Source: an uncultured Christensenella sp.
Lineage (GTDB): Bacteria; Bacillota; Clostridia; Christensenellales; UBA3700
DNA: 64,000 bases
NCBI GenBank assembly: GCA_910584975.1
Contig: CAJUEA010000004.1
Location: 10,254 to 74,253 of the forward strand
Reading direction: 5' to 3'
Under the pieces are notes generated by a model that ran no database searches, was not told the origin of the DNA, and worked only from the letters and a program-made list of their open reading frames with translations. A program made the position numbers and the translations under genes. Position 1 is the stretch's first letter. Every line of letters starts with the position of its first letter. Below, in pieces: positions 45,941 through 54,864 of the stretch.

Positions 45941-46588
45941 ATGCAAGATGTATACCTTTATTTGATTTTTATCCCTCTTTGTTACATTGTCGGCAGCATA
46001 AACTTTGCAACTTTAATTGCGGCAATAAAAAACAAAGACATAAAAAAACTTGGTTCAGGTAATCCCGGCACTATGAATATGTTGAGATCAGTGGGCAAGT
46101 TTTGGGGATGTTTGACTTTTGTACTTGACTGCGCAAAAGGTATTGGCTTTGCCTTAATTGGCAAATTTGTTTTCAAGGACAGCAACCTTGCAATGCATGT
46201 TCTTGGATTAGCAACCGTATTGGGGCATATTTTTTCCTGCTTTTCAAAATTCAAAGGTGGCAAAGGTGTTGCAACAAGTTTAGGTGCGTTTGCTGTTATC
46301 TCCCCTATCGCTTTTGCGGTGGCGTTTGTGCTTATGCTGGCATATCTTGCCTTTGCCAAAAAAGGCTTTATTGCATCTCTTTTTGCAATATCATTGCTTG
46401 TGGTTACAAACATCATAAAAAATTGTTTGATAAGGGAAAATTATTACTACATTTGTTTGGTTTTGCTTGTGGCTTGGTTAGTATTGATCTTTAGCACACA
46501 TGCAAGCAATTTCAAACGACTTAAAAACAATACGGAAAATTCACTGACCTTGTTTGGCAGTGAAGAAAACGATAAAAAGGAGAATTGA
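45941..46588 (+). CDS. plsY: Acyl-phosphate glycerol-3-phosphate acyltransferase
   Basis: Makes lysophosphatidic acid from acyl-phosphate and glycerol 3-phosphate, the first step of phospholipid synthesis. 215 residues, five membrane segments. Active-site loops: GSGNPGTMN (about 38-46), FKGGKGVATSLG (about 104-115) and the third cytoplasmic loop. The C-terminus is polar (about 195-215) and slightly long. Ribosome binding site is weak (ACGAG). It is the first gene of a two-gene operon, three bases from the next start. Confidence 0.94.
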   Translation: MQDVYLYLIFIPLCYIVGSINFATLIAAIKNKDIKKLGSGNPGTMNMLRSVGKFWGCLTFVLDCAKGIGFALIGKFVFKDSNLAMHVLGLATVLGHIFSCFSKFKGGKGVATSLGAFAVISPIAFAVAFVLMLAYLAFAKKGFIASLFAISLLVVTNIIKNCLIRENYYYICLVLLVAWLVLIFSTHASNFKRLKNNTENSLTLFGSEENDKKEN

Positions 46589-46591
46589 CCT

Positions 46592-49500
46592 ATGAGTGAA
46601 CAATTCAACAGGAGTAATTTTGAACAAAATCCTTCAAAGATGAAAAAGAAACACAACACAAAAGATTATGTTGCGAACAATGACTCTACTCTTTGTGATA
46701 ATGACCTTTTGTCTGAAGAGGATATAAAGCAAATTAAAGAGGAAAACTGGAAAGAAAAACATATGCCTAAGCCTTGCAAAAGAGAGGAAAAATATAGGCA
46801 AGAAATGTGTCGTTTGGAAAACGAGTCTCTTTCCAATGAATTGTCCAAAGAGGATGCAAAAAAACTTAAAAAGGTTACTAAAAAATACAATAAGCTTTAT
46901 GCTTATCGTCATAAAAATCACTCAAGCAGTCACTCTTGCCTAAAATGTTGTGTTATTTCAATTGTTTTAGTTTTTGTTATTGGTGTAACCGCTGTTTTTG
47001 GTGGATATAAATTGTTTGGCGAGCAATACACTGGTCTTACTTTCTTTGAGCTTACTGATATGCTTTCTAATCTTTACAAAGCTGACGAAAGCAAAATTAT
47101 TACTAATCCATTTGATGCTAAAGCAGACAGCGATGCATTTTTTAACACTTTAGAAAATGCTCTTTTGTTGGATACAAACATCACTATTGACGATATTTTA
47201 AATCTCGTTCCTATAGGAAAAGGTGGTACTGGTTCAGAATCTGCGTCTGTTTCTGACATTCTTGATCAAGCAAAAGATCCTATTGCAAGCGAAAATGGTA
47301 GCTTGACAGGTAATACATATTTGGATGAATTGTTGGAGCGTTCTAAATTTGATTTTTCTAGCCTAAAAGATTTTAATGGTGGAGAAAGAAAGTGGGAAAT
47401 CACTGACAAAATGATTGGTGCTTTGTTACAACAAGTTGTTTTGAACATTGACAAAGTTGATTTAGGCTTGAACAATGGCGAAGAAGGTATCGACTACGCA
47501 AAATTAATTAAAAATAATTTTGAAATCAAACAATGCGTTCTTACAGGAAACAAATTTGACGAAAAAGCAACAACAATGTCTCTTACAATCAAAGTTAACA
47601 TCAGAAATTTGATAACAGACATCATCTTTAATGACAAAAACACTGAAAACGACGAAGAAAAAGAAACTAAATTTTCTGAAGATGTTTTCAAAATTGCTAT
47701 GACTAAAACAGGTATTGTTCCTGAAAGCATTTTCTTGACTGCAACAACTACTCCAAAACTTGACAAAGCTCCTGTTTTGGGAATTAATGCGATTGACAAT
47801 GAAAAATTGCAAACTTTGCTTAAAACTATTGATACAAAATTGACAAACGGCGTTATTGAAAGCAATTTCAACAAAGTTGGTTCAACAATTTTTGAGTATT
47901 TCAACAAAATTTCTCAAATGATTGACGAAAATGGCAATGGTATCATTTTTGCAAATTCTTTAGACGCTGACGGCAATATTATCAACAGCTATGTTGAAAT
48001 TGACATTTTGCAAAAAGCATTGAAAACAATGAAAATTACAAATGTTTCAACATCTGATTTCTTGTTGATGGTAAGACACCTTCACACAATCGGTCTTGAT
48101 TTTGACAATAACGAAGAAACTTACTTCAAAGAAAATGGACTAACAAACATTACAACAAAAGAAGATTATGAGGCGGACAGAAATGCCTTGTTTGCAGCTT
48201 TTGGTGTGGATGAGAATTATTATAAAGATATTGAGGCAAAAGATTTTACAAATGCATTGCAAAATATTCCTTCAAAAATCAATATCAAAAAAGAAAAAGA
48301 CGGCAAAGCTCTTTATGAATATACTCAAGACGAATTGAAACACGCATCTTTGTTCACTGACAAGGGACTTGCTCAGATTATGAACACCTTGATTGCTGAT
48401 AAACTTGGCGAAAAATTTACCTTGGATATTTGTCAACTTGATATGACAGAAACTAAAATGGATATTTACGCAAGAATGAACATTCAAGATATGATTAGAA
48501 ATCAACTTACAAATGTTCCAACAAGCTTGCAACCATTTATGCTTTCAATCTTCCCTGAAAAAATTTATGTTAAAATTATTGTTAACATGGATAAAACTCA
48601 AGGTTGCGATATCATCTTCAACTATACAAAAGCTGGCGAAGACGGCTCTGATGAAGAAATTATGAACGAAAGCGATAAGATGCTTGAAACTATTGCATTG
48701 TTAATGCAAAATTTGAATGGCACATCTTACTCAAAAGATGCTATTATTCAAAAGTTGAGCGATGCTATCTACCCTGCACTTGACAGCTTTGCAACAAGCG
48801 AAAACGCTGAAATTCAAGTTGAATTTGCAAAAGGTGGCTTGCAACTTCCTACAATCTATGATGTTGTGGCAGGCATCATCAACAAAGATTCTTCTGACAA
48901 AATGAGTGCTGAAGAAATTCAACAAACAATGGCTTGCTATTATGACTACGGTGACCCTGATTTGATTGACAGCTATGGCGATATTGTTGACAATGTAGGC
49001 ACTACTTACCTTACAGGTGCAAATGGTTTTATTAACCGTGAATTGACAAAGAAATTCTTCATGAAAAACTTGGCAAATAGGCCTATAACCGAAGATAATG
49101 CATTTGATATTTTGACAAATATTGGAGCCAACTTGTCAGAGGCTAATATCAGCGATAACTTTAATTTGAAAGATATAAAAGAAAACAAAAATTCTGCTGA
49201 GTCTGGCAATTTGAACATTTCTGCACTTGAGTTTGCAAAATTGATAAGCAAACAAATTACTATCATTACAGATATTGGTTTCTACAAAAACTTTAAACTT
49301 GTTGATATGCAAATGAATGTAGACACAAAAACTCTTTCATTTACAATAGCAGCTTTGCTTGATAGCGAAAATCAATCAACAGGTGCCAACGGAATCAATT
49401 TGGATAACTTTGCAGCTAAATATCTTGTTATAAAGGCAGATGTACTGCTTGATGACAATGACTTAGCTGATAACAATGGATACAAAACAACAATCAAAAT

Positions 49501-50617
49501 CAACAATGCTGAAGGCGAAAAAATCAACACATTGCTTAAGATGGTAACAAAAATTACTGGTCAATCTTCAGATTCTTTTGACACAGAAAAAGTTACTGGC
49601 GACATTGGTAAATCAATAAAAGACGCATTTGATAAGTTTACTGCACAAGGCATTGCACTAATCCCATCAAACAAAATTGAAATTGGCGACACTACTACAA
49701 GTGGCTTTGCAAGTACAAATGTATACGAATTGATTGGCAAACAAATTCTAAATAGCAACTACGCTGATGGTGATGACGAAAAGTTGAGAAGTATCATTTA
49801 CAACTTGAACAATTTGCCTGGTAAGCTTGACACAACTGGTGAATCTAGTTATAGGCCTTTTGCAGAAGAAGTCGTTGCTCCATTTGTTTGGAAAGAAAAC
49901 GAAAATGGTTTCTTTGATGCAAACGGAAAATTTGATGCAAATGGTTCTGAACTAAGCTTGTCTTACATTGACCCTAGTGACAATAAGTTGTTGATTTTTG
50001 ACAAGTTTATTGGACAACAAATCAAATCTACTGAGAAAAAAGACGATGCTACTCATTTGATTAAATTCTCTATATTTACAAATGACGCAAACAACCAAGA
50101 GCTTTACAAGTCTTACACTAAAGACTTAGGAATGCCTGATTTCCACCCTGATTTGGTTAGAAACGCAAGTGCTAATGGTGTTATGTTCTTGCATTATCAA
50201 ATGTCTATTGCAGGACTAGGTGGCAGTGGCGTTGCAACAAAAGTTCTTCCAAGCAATATTTATGGTGGCGCATTCATTGATTTGGCACCATTGGCTAATA
50301 TGGCAGACATTAATCCACTTTCATATATCGTTGGTTTGGATGAGGACGCTAGCGAGTTCCTAAACAAAATTATGAACAACATTTCAACTGGTGACCCAAT
50401 TGATTTTGGAAACAAAATTCAAACATTGGCAACAAAAGCTCTTCAAACAGACATTACATTGGATATCTATGATAATACACAAACAATCAAAATTGGCGCT
50501 TTGTATAGTCAATTCGATTTGGAAAGCACATCTGGTTATACAACAATGCAAAAATATTGCACAGGCTTGTTCAGATGTAAAGTTCAAGGTCCAACAGCAA
50601 CACCTGAAACAAAATAA
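46592..50617 (+). CDS. Very large single-pass membrane protein with about four internal modules, unknown function
   Basis: 1341 residues; AAGGAG before ATG and three bases after plsY, so coexpressed with phospholipid synthesis. Residues 1-115 are charged, Lys/Glu-rich and cytosolic; one membrane helix at about 119-138; the remaining ~1200 residues are extracytoplasmic. I see a repeated alpha-beta-alpha unit at about 268-420, 587-710, 874-1015 and 1115-1310. Each has an amphipathic helix (ITDKMIGALLQQ type), beta strands, a PESIF / PEKIY / PSNIY strand motif (absent from unit 3), and a closing helix (EKLQTLLKTI, EKINTLLKMV). Composition rich in Asn, Asp, Lys and Ile with almost no Cys after the membrane helix. 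No known domain recognised. Confidence 0.9.
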   Translation: MSEQFNRSNFEQNPSKMKKKHNTKDYVANNDSTLCDNDLLSEEDIKQIKEENWKEKHMPKPCKREEKYRQEMCRLENESLSNELSKEDAKKLKKVTKKYNKLYAYRHKNHSSSHSCLKCCVISIVLVFVIGVTAVFGGYKLFGEQYTGLTFFELTDMLSNLYKADESKIITNPFDAKADSDAFFNTLENALLLDTNITIDDILNLVPIGKGGTGSESASVSDILDQAKDPIASENGSLTGNTYLDELLERSKFDFSSLKDFNGGERKWEITDKMIGALLQQVVLNIDKVDLGLNNGEEGIDYAKLIKNNFEIKQCVLTGNKFDEKATTMSLTIKVNIRNLITDIIFNDKNTENDEEKETKFSEDVFKIAMTKTGIVPESIFLTATTTPKLDKAPVLGINAIDNEKLQTLLKTIDTKLTNGVIESNFNKVGSTIFEYFNKISQMIDENGNGIIFANSLDADGNIINSYVEIDILQKALKTMKITNVSTSDFLLMVRHLHTIGLDFDNNEETYFKENGLTNITTKEDYEADRNALFAAFGVDENYYKDIEAKDFTNALQNIPSKINIKKEKDGKALYEYTQDELKHASLFTDKGLAQIMNTLIADKLGEKFTLDICQLDMTETKMDIYARMNIQDMIRNQLTNVPTSLQPFMLSIFPEKIYVKIIVNMDKTQGCDIIFNYTKAGEDGSDEEIMNESDKMLETIALLMQNLNGTSYSKDAIIQKLSDAIYPALDSFATSENAEIQVEFAKGGLQLPTIYDVVAGIINKDSSDKMSAEEIQQTMACYYDYGDPDLIDSYGDIVDNVGTTYLTGANGFINRELTKKFFMKNLANRPITEDNAFDILTNIGANLSEANISDNFNLKDIKENKNSAESGNLNISALEFAKLISKQITIITDIGFYKNFKLVDMQMNVDTKTLSFTIAALLDSENQSTGANGINLDNFAAKYLVIKADVLLDDNDLADNNGYKTTIKINNAEGEKINTLLKMVTKITGQSSDSFDTEKVTGDIGKSIKDAFDKFTAQGIALIPSNKIEIGDTTTSGFASTNVYELIGKQILNSNYADGDDEKLRSIIYNLNNLPGKLDTTGESSYRPFAEEVVAPFVWKENENGFFDANGKFDANGSELSLSYIDPSDNKLLIFDKFIGQQIKSTEKKDDATHLIKFSIFTNDANNQELYKSYTKDLGMPDFHPDLVRNASANGVMFLHYQMSIAGLGGSGVATKVLPSNIYGGAFIDLAPLANMADINPLSYIVGLDEDASEFLNKIMNNISTGDPIDFGNKIQTLATKALQTDITLDIYDNTQTIKIGALYSQFDLESTSGYTTMQKYCTGLFRCKVQGPTATPETK

Positions 50618-50630
50618 AATTACAACAATC

Positions 50631-50661
50631 AAAAAAGCGTTCATTTTCTGAGCGCTTTTTT
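50631..50661 (+). terminator. Intrinsic terminator of plsY operon
   Basis: 13-bp stem AAAAAAGCGTTCA / TGAGCGCTTTTTT with a U-G pair favouring plus-strand RNA, 5-nt loop, T7, right after the stop. Confidence 0.9.
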
Positions 50662-50828
50662 TATGCTCTAGCAAATATTGGTAATATTTTAATAAATTTT
50701 TCCTTATTCTATTATTTTACGGGCAAAAGCATAATGCAACAAGTTAATACAATTTTTTTAGAGAAATACGCTACACGAACAACAAAAAATGCATATAGAC
50801 TGCCCTACCAAAAATACGGCAAAAACTT

Positions 50829-50867
50829 AAAAGAATGATTTCAGTGTTTAACTGGAATCATTCTTTA
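50829..50867. terminator. Second hairpin, probably the pheA terminator
   Basis: Stem AAAGAATGATTTCAG / CTGGAATCATTCTTT; on the minus strand followed by TTTTAAGTTTTTG. The one wobble pair forms only in plus RNA, so direction is uncertain. The rest of the 50662-50960 gap holds nothing recognisable. Confidence 0.6.
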
Positions 50868-50960
50868 AAATAAATTTTTATTTTGTCTAATGCTTAGTTT
50901 TTTATTATTTTTTAAAAGTTGATTAAAATTATCTTTGTTTATACAAACATTGGCTGTTTA

Positions 50961-51764
50961 TTAATATACTCCTCTAACCTTACAAGTTAGGCACTTTGTT
51001 GAAATTTTTGTAAGCAGTTGCTTAATTTTTTCATCATTAATACTGCCCTCAAAGTCAATATAAAATCTGATTTTAAAGCAAGTATTTGGGATGTTTCTGG
51101 ATTGTATTCTTGTTAGGTTGATATGATATTCAGAAAAAATATTCAACAACTCTCCAAGCACATTAGGCTTGTCCTTTAGTTCAAGTGCGACACTGACAAT
51201 TTTATTTTGCTTTACTTCTTGCAAATCTTTTGTCAAAAGAATAAATTTTGTGTAGTTGTTTTCCACATTCTGAATGTTTTCTTTCAAAATTTCAAGTCCA
51301 TATATTTCGGCAGCAAGTCTTGATGCAATAACGGCATGTGTAATGTCCCCTTCCTCTGCCAATTTTTTGCTTGCAATGGCTGTGTTAAATTCATTGAACA
51401 ACTGATATTTGCCTTTTTGCAAAAACTTGTCACATTGCATTAGTGCTTGTGGATGAGAGGAAACCTTTGTGATATCCACAATAGTACTACCCTTTGCACC
51501 AAGCAAACAATGATTGATTTTTATGTCACCCATTGCAACATAACAAACATTGCTTACATCAAGCAAGTCATATGTTTCACGAACATCGCCTGCTGTGGAG
51601 TTTTCAATCGGCAAAATGCCATACTTATAATTTCCTTTTTCAATGTTTTGAACTACTTCTTCAAAAGTTGCAACAAAATCAATATCGCTATAACCTAAGC
51701 TTTTTGCAAAAATATGAGAATATGAACCTGCAACACCTTGAATTAATATTTTTTTATTTTCCAT
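50961..51764 (-). CDS. pheA: Prephenate dehydratase
   Basis: Converts prephenate to phenylpyruvate in phenylalanine synthesis. 267 residues. Catalytic lobes: GVAGSYSHIFAK at the N-terminus, GILPIENSTAGDV (about 49-61) and ENNYTKFILL (catalytic Thr motif, about 166-175). C-terminal ACT domain (about 188-265) with the Phe-sensing motif slightly altered (IQSRNIPNTCFKIRFYIDF, where ESRP is usual). No fused chorismate mutase. AAGGTAAG before ATG. Monocistronic. Confidence 0.93.
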   Translation of the reverse strand: MENKKILIQGVAGSYSHIFAKSLGYSDIDFVATFEEVVQNIEKGNYKYGILPIENSTAGDVRETYDLLDVSNVCYVAMGDIKINHCLLGAKGSTIVDITKVSSHPQALMQCDKFLQKGKYQLFNEFNTAIASKKLAEEGDITHAVIASRLAAEIYGLEILKENIQNVENNYTKFILLTKDLQEVKQNKIVSVALELKDKPNVLGELLNIFSEYHINLTRIQSRNIPNTCFKIRFYIDFEGSINDEKIKQLLTKISTKCLTCKVRGVY

Positions 51765-51813
51765 AACTTACCTTGTTTTTTTAATTTTATCATTAATATT
51801 TTAACACAATATT

Positions 51814-51830
51814 ATTGATATGTTATCAAT
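51814..51830. promoter_or_regulatory. Operator-like inverted repeat upstream of pheA
   Basis: ATTGATA-tgt-TATCAAT, a perfect 7-bp inverted repeat about 50-65 bases before the pheA ATG. A clear promoter is not visible, but TTGATA could serve as the -35 on the minus strand. Confidence 0.4.
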
Positions 51831-51997
51831 TTTTTTGATTTTTTTCAAATTTTATTTTATTATCACAAAAAATTTACTAATCCTTATTGTTTTGAATTAA
51901 TAATTTACTATTTCATTGTAGAAAATAAATTTTATTTTTGATTTTACTACCATAATTTATTTTTCAATTGTTTTTTGATAACATACTAATCATAACA

Positions 51998-52155
51998 TTG
52001 ACTTTGATTGCAATAGGCATTCATAATTTTGTTTATCATGGTGTTATGTTGTTTTTTGATTGTTATTAATGACAAAACACGATTTTTTGATTTAATATCG
52101 ATTTTTGAGCGATTATAAGCAAAAAAAGTTGCATTTTCTGCAACCTTTTTTGCTT
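51998..52155 (+). ncRNA. Candidate small transcript opposite to gyrA
   Basis: Plus-strand promoter TTGACT (51998-52003), 18 bp, CATAAT (52022-52027), then about 120 nt to the hairpin and T6 at 52117-52155. A 26-codon frame (ATG 52038 to TAA 52118, MVLCCFLIVI...) begins about 4 nt after the predicted start and could be a leaderless small protein. Also contains a copy of the recurrent CGATTTTTGA motif. No known RNA family recognised. Confidence 0.35.
52117..52155 (-). terminator. Intrinsic terminator of gyrA
   Basis: 17-bp stem AAGCAAAAAA.GTTGCA / TGCAAC..; a G-U pair forms only in minus-strand RNA, which then has T7. It may also act on plus. Confidence 0.85.
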
Positions 52156-52268
52156 AGTTTTTGATTTTAAATTAACTATAGATTATTTTTTAAGTTAAAA
52201 AATATTTTAAATTAAAAATATAAATTCTACTACTTATTTTAAAGATTAATTTGATATCAAAAGATATT

Positions 52269-54851
52269 TTACTCTTCTACACTTTCTTTGTTGTTCTCTT
52301 GCACTCCTATGCTTTCTGCAACATCTTCTGCTTGAATATCCTCTCCGTCAGTTTCTGCCAAAGCATCCTCTGCTGGCTCTTCCTCACTTCTTGGCACTAT
52401 TGTGAAGGACACAACTTTGCTCTCCTCATCTTTCAATCTCATAAGCCTTACACCTTGGGTGTTTCTGCCGATTTTGCTGATTGAATCTGCATTTAGTCTT
52501 ATTACAACGCCATTGTCTGCAAGAATCATAACATCCTCATCGTCAGACACAAGTTTCAAGTTTACAACATTACCAGTTTTTTCGTTTAGCACGCCAACTT
52601 TAATACCTTTACCACCACGAGATTGGAACCTATATTCGTCAATGTCTGTTCTCTTTCCGTAGCCGTTTTCTGTGATTGTCAAAACATCGGTATCTTCACG
52701 CACGATTGTTGCATCAACCACAAATTCGCCTTTATCCAAACTGATTGATTTTACGCCCATTGACGACCTTCCTGTGTCGCGAATATCTTGTTCGTGGAAC
52801 CTTATGCACTTTCCCCCAGTTGATGCAATAATAATCTCGTTGTCGCCGTCTGTACGCATTGCACCGATAAGCTCGTCGCCCTCTTGCAATCTGATTGCAA
52901 TTTTACCATTGCTTTGAATACGCTCAAATTCTGAAAGGTCTGTCTTTTTAATCAATCCCTTTTTGGTTGCCAATGCCAAATAGCCTTCTGATCCCTCTGC
53001 AAGTGGCAAGATTGCGTTAATTCTCTCGCCATCAGCAAGGTTAAGCAGATTAACCATCGCCCTGCCTTTGGCTGTTTTTGAGCCTTCTGGTATCATATAA
53101 GCTTTTAATCTGTACACTTTTCCAAAATTAGAGAAGAACAAAATTGGCTCGTGTGTGTTTGAGTTGAATACATTTTCAACAAAGTCCTCGTCTTTTGCCT
53201 TGTGTGCTGTAACGCCAACACCACCACGGCGTTGAGCCTTATACTCATCTGTTGCCATTCTCTTGATATAACCTTGATGTGTAAGACTGATAACAATATC
53301 TTCTTTTTCAATCAAATCCTCAATATCAATGTCGTTGTAATCATAACTCAACTCACTGCGTCTTGGAGTATTATATTTTTCTTTGATTTCAAGCATTTCT
53401 GTCTTGATAATCTCCTCAACTCTGTGTGGTTTTGCCAAAATATCACGATACTCTGCAATGTCTTTTTCCAATTGATCAAGATTTTGTTCAAGCTTGTCAA
53501 TTTCCAAATGAGTAAGTCTTTGCAATCTCATTTCCAAAATTGCGTTTGCTTGCTTATCTGACAAAGCAAATGTTTCCATCAACTTGTTTGCTGCATCATA
53601 CTTATCTTCAGATTTTTTGATAATTGCAACAACTTCATCAATGTTATGCAAAGCGATTACCAAGCCTTTTAAAATATGCTCTTTTTCCAAAGCTTTTTCC
53701 AAATCATATTGTGTACGCCTTACAATAACTTGTTTTTGGTGCTCGATATATGCTGTTAGAATTTCTTTTAAATTCATAACCTTTGGAGTGCCATCAATAA
53801 GTGCAAGCAAGATTATGCTGTTGCTGATTTGCAAGCTTGTGTGTTTGTAAAGCATATTCAAAACAACTTGTGCTTGTGCATCTTTTTTTACATCAATAAC
53901 AATTCTCATACCATCACGGTCAGATTGCTCTTGAATGTCGCTTATGCCTTCAATTCTCTTTTGTTTTACATACTCTGCAATTGTTTCAATAAGCTTTGCT
54001 TTGTTAACTTGATATGGCAATTCCGTGATTACAATGCGTTGTCTTGTGCCGTTGTTGAAATCCTCAATTTCTGCCCTAGCACGCAAAATAGCACTGCCTT
54101 TTCCTGTTCTGTACGCCTTTTTAATGCCACTTCTACCCATTATCAATGCACCTGTTGGATAGTCTGGTGCAGGAATCAAATCAATAAGCTCCTCAATATC
54201 CATTTCAGGGTTTTCCATAAGAGCAATTGTTCCGTCAATAACCTCGCCAAGATTGTGAGGTGGAATGGATGTTGCCATACCAACTGCAATACCATCACTA
54301 CCATTTACCAACAAGTTTGGATATCTTGCAGGCAAAACAACTGGTTGCATCAATGTATCGTCAAAGTTTGGATAATAATCAACTGTCTTTTTATCAATAT
54401 CTCTGATCATTTCGGCAGCGATTTTGCTCATTCTTGCCTCTGTGTAACGCTGTGCAGCAGGAGGGTCGCCATCTACACTACCAAAGTTACCATGACCATC
54501 AACCAACGGACAACGAATTGAAAAATCTTGTGCAAGTCTTACCAATGCCTCATAAACAGCTGTGTCGCCGTGAGGGTGATATTTACCCAACACATCGCCG
54601 ACGATACGCGCACATTTACGATATGGCTTGTCTGATGTCAAGCCAAGTTCGCTCATAGCATACAAAATACGCCTGTGCACTGGTTTTAAGCCGTCACGAA
54701 CATCAGGAATAGCACGCGATACATTTACCGCCATTGCATATGCGATAAATGATTTTTTCATTTCGTGTTCGATATTTATTTTCTTTATATTTGATTTCTC
54801 AAGAATATTTTCAAGTTCTTGAGCTTGTTTTTCCTTTTCTTTGTCAGCCAT
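52269..54851 (-). CDS. gyrA: DNA gyrase subunit A
   Basis: Breaks and rejoins DNA during negative supercoiling. 860 residues. N-terminal start is about 15 residues longer than usual; RAIPDVRDGLKPVHRRILYAM, the quinolone region YHPHGDTAVYEALVRLAQDFS (Thr at E. coli position 83 and Glu at 87), catalytic Tyr in AQRYTEARMS, long coiled coil (about 360-490), C-terminal beta-pinwheel with GyrA box QRRGGVG, and a final acidic tail (about 815-860). GAGGAGG before ATG, 13 bases after gyrB. Confidence 0.97.
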   Translation of the reverse strand: MADKEKEKQAQELENILEKSNIKKINIEHEMKKSFIAYAMAVNVSRAIPDVRDGLKPVHRRILYAMSELGLTSDKPYRKCARIVGDVLGKYHPHGDTAVYEALVRLAQDFSIRCPLVDGHGNFGSVDGDPPAAQRYTEARMSKIAAEMIRDIDKKTVDYYPNFDDTLMQPVVLPARYPNLLVNGSDGIAVGMATSIPPHNLGEVIDGTIALMENPEMDIEELIDLIPAPDYPTGALIMGRSGIKKAYRTGKGSAILRARAEIEDFNNGTRQRIVITELPYQVNKAKLIETIAEYVKQKRIEGISDIQEQSDRDGMRIVIDVKKDAQAQVVLNMLYKHTSLQISNSIILLALIDGTPKVMNLKEILTAYIEHQKQVIVRRTQYDLEKALEKEHILKGLVIALHNIDEVVAIIKKSEDKYDAANKLMETFALSDKQANAILEMRLQRLTHLEIDKLEQNLDQLEKDIAEYRDILAKPHRVEEIIKTEMLEIKEKYNTPRRSELSYDYNDIDIEDLIEKEDIVISLTHQGYIKRMATDEYKAQRRGGVGVTAHKAKDEDFVENVFNSNTHEPILFFSNFGKVYRLKAYMIPEGSKTAKGRAMVNLLNLADGERINAILPLAEGSEGYLALATKKGLIKKTDLSEFERIQSNGKIAIRLQEGDELIGAMRTDGDNEIIIASTGGKCIRFHEQDIRDTGRSSMGVKSISLDKGEFVVDATIVREDTDVLTITENGYGKRTDIDEYRFQSRGGKGIKVGVLNEKTGNVVNLKLVSDDEDVMILADNGVVIRLNADSISKIGRNTQGVRLMRLKDEESKVVSFTIVPRSEEEPAEDALAETDGEDIQAEDVAESIGVQENNKESVEE

Positions 54852-54864
54852 AATTCCTCCTCAC

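Noticed and set aside
44660..50815. Shared string ATATAGACTGCC...AAAACTTAAA at about 44691 and 50794
   Set aside because: Only two partial copies in AT-rich gaps, with different spacing; could be chance. No structure around them.
52269..54851. Quinolone-resistance reading of Thr/Glu in the GyrA region
   Set aside because: Glu at the position of E. coli Asp87 is normal in Bacillota, and Thr at 83 alone is natural variation; resistance cannot be inferred.
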